The notes under the pieces were generated by a model that did not search any database, had not been told where the DNA came from, and saw nothing but the letters and a program-made list of their open reading frames with translations. Made by a program: the position numbers and the translations under genes. From Gemmatimonadota bacterium (GTDB lineage Bacteria; Gemmatimonadota; Gemmatimonadetes; Palauibacterales; Palauibacteraceae), in contig JABDQB010000311.1 of the NCBI GenBank assembly GCA_013042495.1, positions 1 through 7,484 of the forward strand: a stretch of DNA of 7,484 nucleotides, read 5' to 3'. Below, piece by piece: positions 6,196 through 7,484 of this stretch (position 1 is its first letter; each line of letters begins with the position of its first letter).

Positions 6196-6889
6196 ACGGG
6201 GCGCCGGGTAACGTGCCGGAGAAGGGGCGCAGTACGGCACGCACCGGGCTCCCGTCGAATCCGGTGAGCCGAAGCGGGAGGGCGATCAGTTCGTAGCGGC
6301 CGGGCGGGACGCCGGCGAGGACCACGCCTTCCAGGATGTTCAGGTCGTGTCGGCGAACCGCCTGGTGCGCCGGCAGGTCCCGGGACTCCGCCGGGTCGAC
6401 GCTCGGAGTATCGATGCCTACCAGGATGACTCCCGCCGCCGCCAGCCAATCGACGAGGTCCGGCGACAGGGCCGCGAAGTCCTTGCGGAACTCGGCGGGA
6501 TCCGGATACGTGCCGGTCGCGATGAGAACGCGCTTGGCATCGGGCCGCCCCTCGACCGGCGCATCCGGTCCGGCCGCCAGCCCATCCCGCATCATGGCGA
6601 TCGATACCAGCCCGCCGAGGGGTACCTTCACCGGCACGACTCGGCAGGTCCCCATGAAGGGGCCCAGCGGCCGCTCGCCGATGGCCATCCCGAGGGGATC
6701 GTAGTGGCTCGGCGCATCCACGTGCGCCCCGAGATGGCACGTGGATCGAAGAGTAGACAGGGTGACCGTATCCCCCTGCGCGAGGTCGAGAACGACGTCC
6801 CGCTCGAGGGGAGTGTCGCCCGGAAAGACGGCCGTCTCCGGTCCGAGCGGCGGGCTGATGTCGTACACGGTGGGTGCCCGGTCGCTCAC
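6194..6889 (-). CDS. kynB: Kynurenine formamidase (arylformamidase), KynB-type cyclase family
   Basis: A 231-residue metal-dependent hydrolase that converts N-formylkynurenine to kynurenine and formate, the second step of tryptophan catabolism. DISPPL at 10-15 and PGDTP at 23-27 open the protein as in KynB. The metal-binding motif HLGAHVDAPSH covers 52-62, with His52, His56 and Asp58 as ligands. GIDTPSVDP at 158-166 precedes His175 and Glu187, the likely remaining ligands. PVRAVLR at 215-221 closes the fold. Length is slightly above the usual 210-220 residues. The GTG start overlaps the kynU stop by four bases (GTGA). A GGGAGGG at 6893-6899 supports it. The frame stays open upstream to 7267 only as a shadow of kynU. 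Related cyclase-family members, such as isatin hydrolase, share the motif, but adjacency to kynureninase makes KynB the best call. Confidence 0.93.
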   Translation of the reverse strand: MSDRAPTVYDISPPLGPETAVFPGDTPLERDVVLDLAQGDTVTLSTLRSTCHLGAHVDAPSHYDPLGMAIGERPLGPFMGTCRVVPVKVPLGGLVSIAMMRDGLAAGPDAPVEGRPDAKRVLIATGTYPDPAEFRKDFAALSPDLVDWLAAAGVILVGIDTPSVDPAESRDLPAHQAVRRHDLNILEGVVLAGVPPGRYELIALPLRLTGFDGSPVRAVLRPFSGTLPGAP

Positions 6890-7484
6890 ACGCCCTCCCG
6901 TACCGCCGCCTGCAGGGCCTGCGAGGTCCGCCACATCTCGCCATACGTGTTGTACAGCGGCGCTGGGGCCAGCCGGAGCACGTCCGGCTGGCGGTAGTCG
7001 CCCACGACTCCGCTCTCCTGCAACCGGGCCTGGATCCGATCCGCCTGTCCGGTGAGGCGCAGCGACAATTGCGCTCCCCGCCTCTCCGGCTCCGCCGGGG
7101 TCATGACATGCACGGCTTCTCCGACCTGGGTGTCGATCAACCATTCGAGGTATGCCGTGAGCCGGGCCGACTTGTCCCTCAGTCGCTGCATCCCGGCTTC
7201 TTCGAACAGCGACAGCGCAGGTCCGAGGGGCGCCATGGCCAGGACGGAGGGCGTGCTGAGCTGCCATCCCGCGGCGTCCGCCCGGGGCACGAAGTCAGGG
7301 TCGAGCTGCATCCGAAATCGAGTGGCCGGATCGTTGCCCCACCAGCCCCCGAGGCGGCCGATGTCAGGGTTCGAGGCGTGACGCTCGTGCACGAATATCC
7401 CCGCCGGGGCTCCCGGGCCCGCGTTGACGTACTTGTAATGGCACCAGGCGGCGAAATCCACGTCCCAGTCGTGCAGGCGAAGCT
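6886..7484 (-). CDS. kynU: Kynureninase, C-terminal part (gene runs off the window edge)
   Basis: The last 198 or so residues of a PLP-dependent, aminotransferase-fold enzyme that cleaves kynurenine to anthranilate and L-alanine. The visible part starts LRLHDWDVDFAAWCHYKYVN. Its lysine (codon 7432-7434), in the HYKYVN stretch, matches the Schiff-base lysine of kynureninase. GGWWGND and RFRM follow, a strong family signature. Full kynureninases have about 410-430 residues, so about half is missing beyond the right edge. The frame reads through the edge without a break, so this is an edge cut rather than a damaged gene. The GTG at 7461-7459 is an internal codon, not a start. The TGA stop overlaps the kynB GTG, which implies translational coupling in a kynU-kynB operon. 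The promoter and any kynA lie outside the window. Confidence 0.95.
   Translation of the reverse strand, partial: LRLHDWDVDFAAWCHYKYVNAGPGAPAGIFVHERHASNPDIGRLGGWWGNDPATRFRMQLDPDFVPRADAAGWQLSTPSVLAMAPLGPALSLFEEAGMQRLRDKSARLTAYLEWLIDTQVGEAVHVMTPAEPERRGAQLSLRLTGQADRIQARLQESGVVGDYRQPDVLRLAPAPLYNTYGEMWRTSQALQAAVREGV
6893..6899 (-). promoter_or_regulatory. Ribosome-binding site of kynB inside the end of kynU
   Basis: Read on the minus strand, GGGAGGG lies three bases before the GTG at 6889-6887, within the last codons of kynU. This supports the four-base-overlap start of kynB. Confidence 0.65.

Noticed and set aside
5572..6267. Alternative-frame open reading frame through the SDR gene and the convergent junction
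   Set aside because: It is Arg/Gly-rich and motif-free, it overlaps the SDR gene completely, and it runs antisense into kynB. It is a GC-rich shadow frame.
6890..7267. Upstream extension of kynB as a fusion protein
   Set aside because: The stretch is kynU read in another frame. The KynB domain starts cleanly at the GTG overlapping the kynU stop.

Overview
The window is a GC-rich bacterial chromosomal segment with tightly packed genes. It includes GTG starts (TonB-dependent receptor, ferredoxin reductase, kynB) and clear GGAGG-type ribosome-binding sites. An outer-membrane TonB-dependent receptor and a lipobox protein show that the host is a Gram-negative (diderm) bacterium. The style of the TonB receptor, the small Cys/Gly-rich lipoprotein and the kynurenine genes would fit Gemmatimonadota or a similar environmental phylum. 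That placement is an inference and there is no taxonomic marker here.

Layout. Bases 1-152 are a leader with several possible RNA helices. Bases 153-2414 (+) encode a complete TonB-dependent outer-membrane receptor with a heme/haemoglobin-type plug, and a GC-rich terminator hairpin follows at 2448-2482. A candidate promoter and an imperfect inverted repeat come next. A run of four plus-strand genes follows: an FprA/adrenodoxin-reductase-type ferredoxin-NADP reductase (2596-3990), an aldo/keto reductase 7 bp downstream (3998-4873), a small secreted lipoprotein of unknown function (4933-5367) and an atypical short-chain dehydrogenase (5396-6181). Spacings of 7, 59 and 28 bp are consistent with one operon. 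Only 12 bp further on, two minus-strand genes converge on this run: kynB (kynurenine formamidase, 6194-6889) and the C-terminal part of kynU (kynureninase, 6886 to the window edge). They overlap by 4 bp.

How the genes work together. KynB and KynU are consecutive steps of tryptophan catabolism: N-formylkynurenine to kynurenine, then to anthranilate plus alanine. Tryptophan 2,3-dioxygenase would be expected upstream of kynU, outside the window. The plus-strand run is a redox set of one flavin electron-transfer enzyme and two NAD(P)H-type oxidoreductase folds. No ferredoxin, P450 or dioxygenase in the window shows what the flavoenzyme feeds. The receptor could import an iron or other cofactor complex, but its substrate cannot be read from sequence alone.

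I see no CRISPR array, insertion sequence, tRNA, rRNA or phage gene. Nothing here is convincingly a new system. The points most worth a second look are the SDR that has lost most of its catalytic tetrad, the structured leader of the receptor gene, and the heme-like receptor that lacks the expected histidine.
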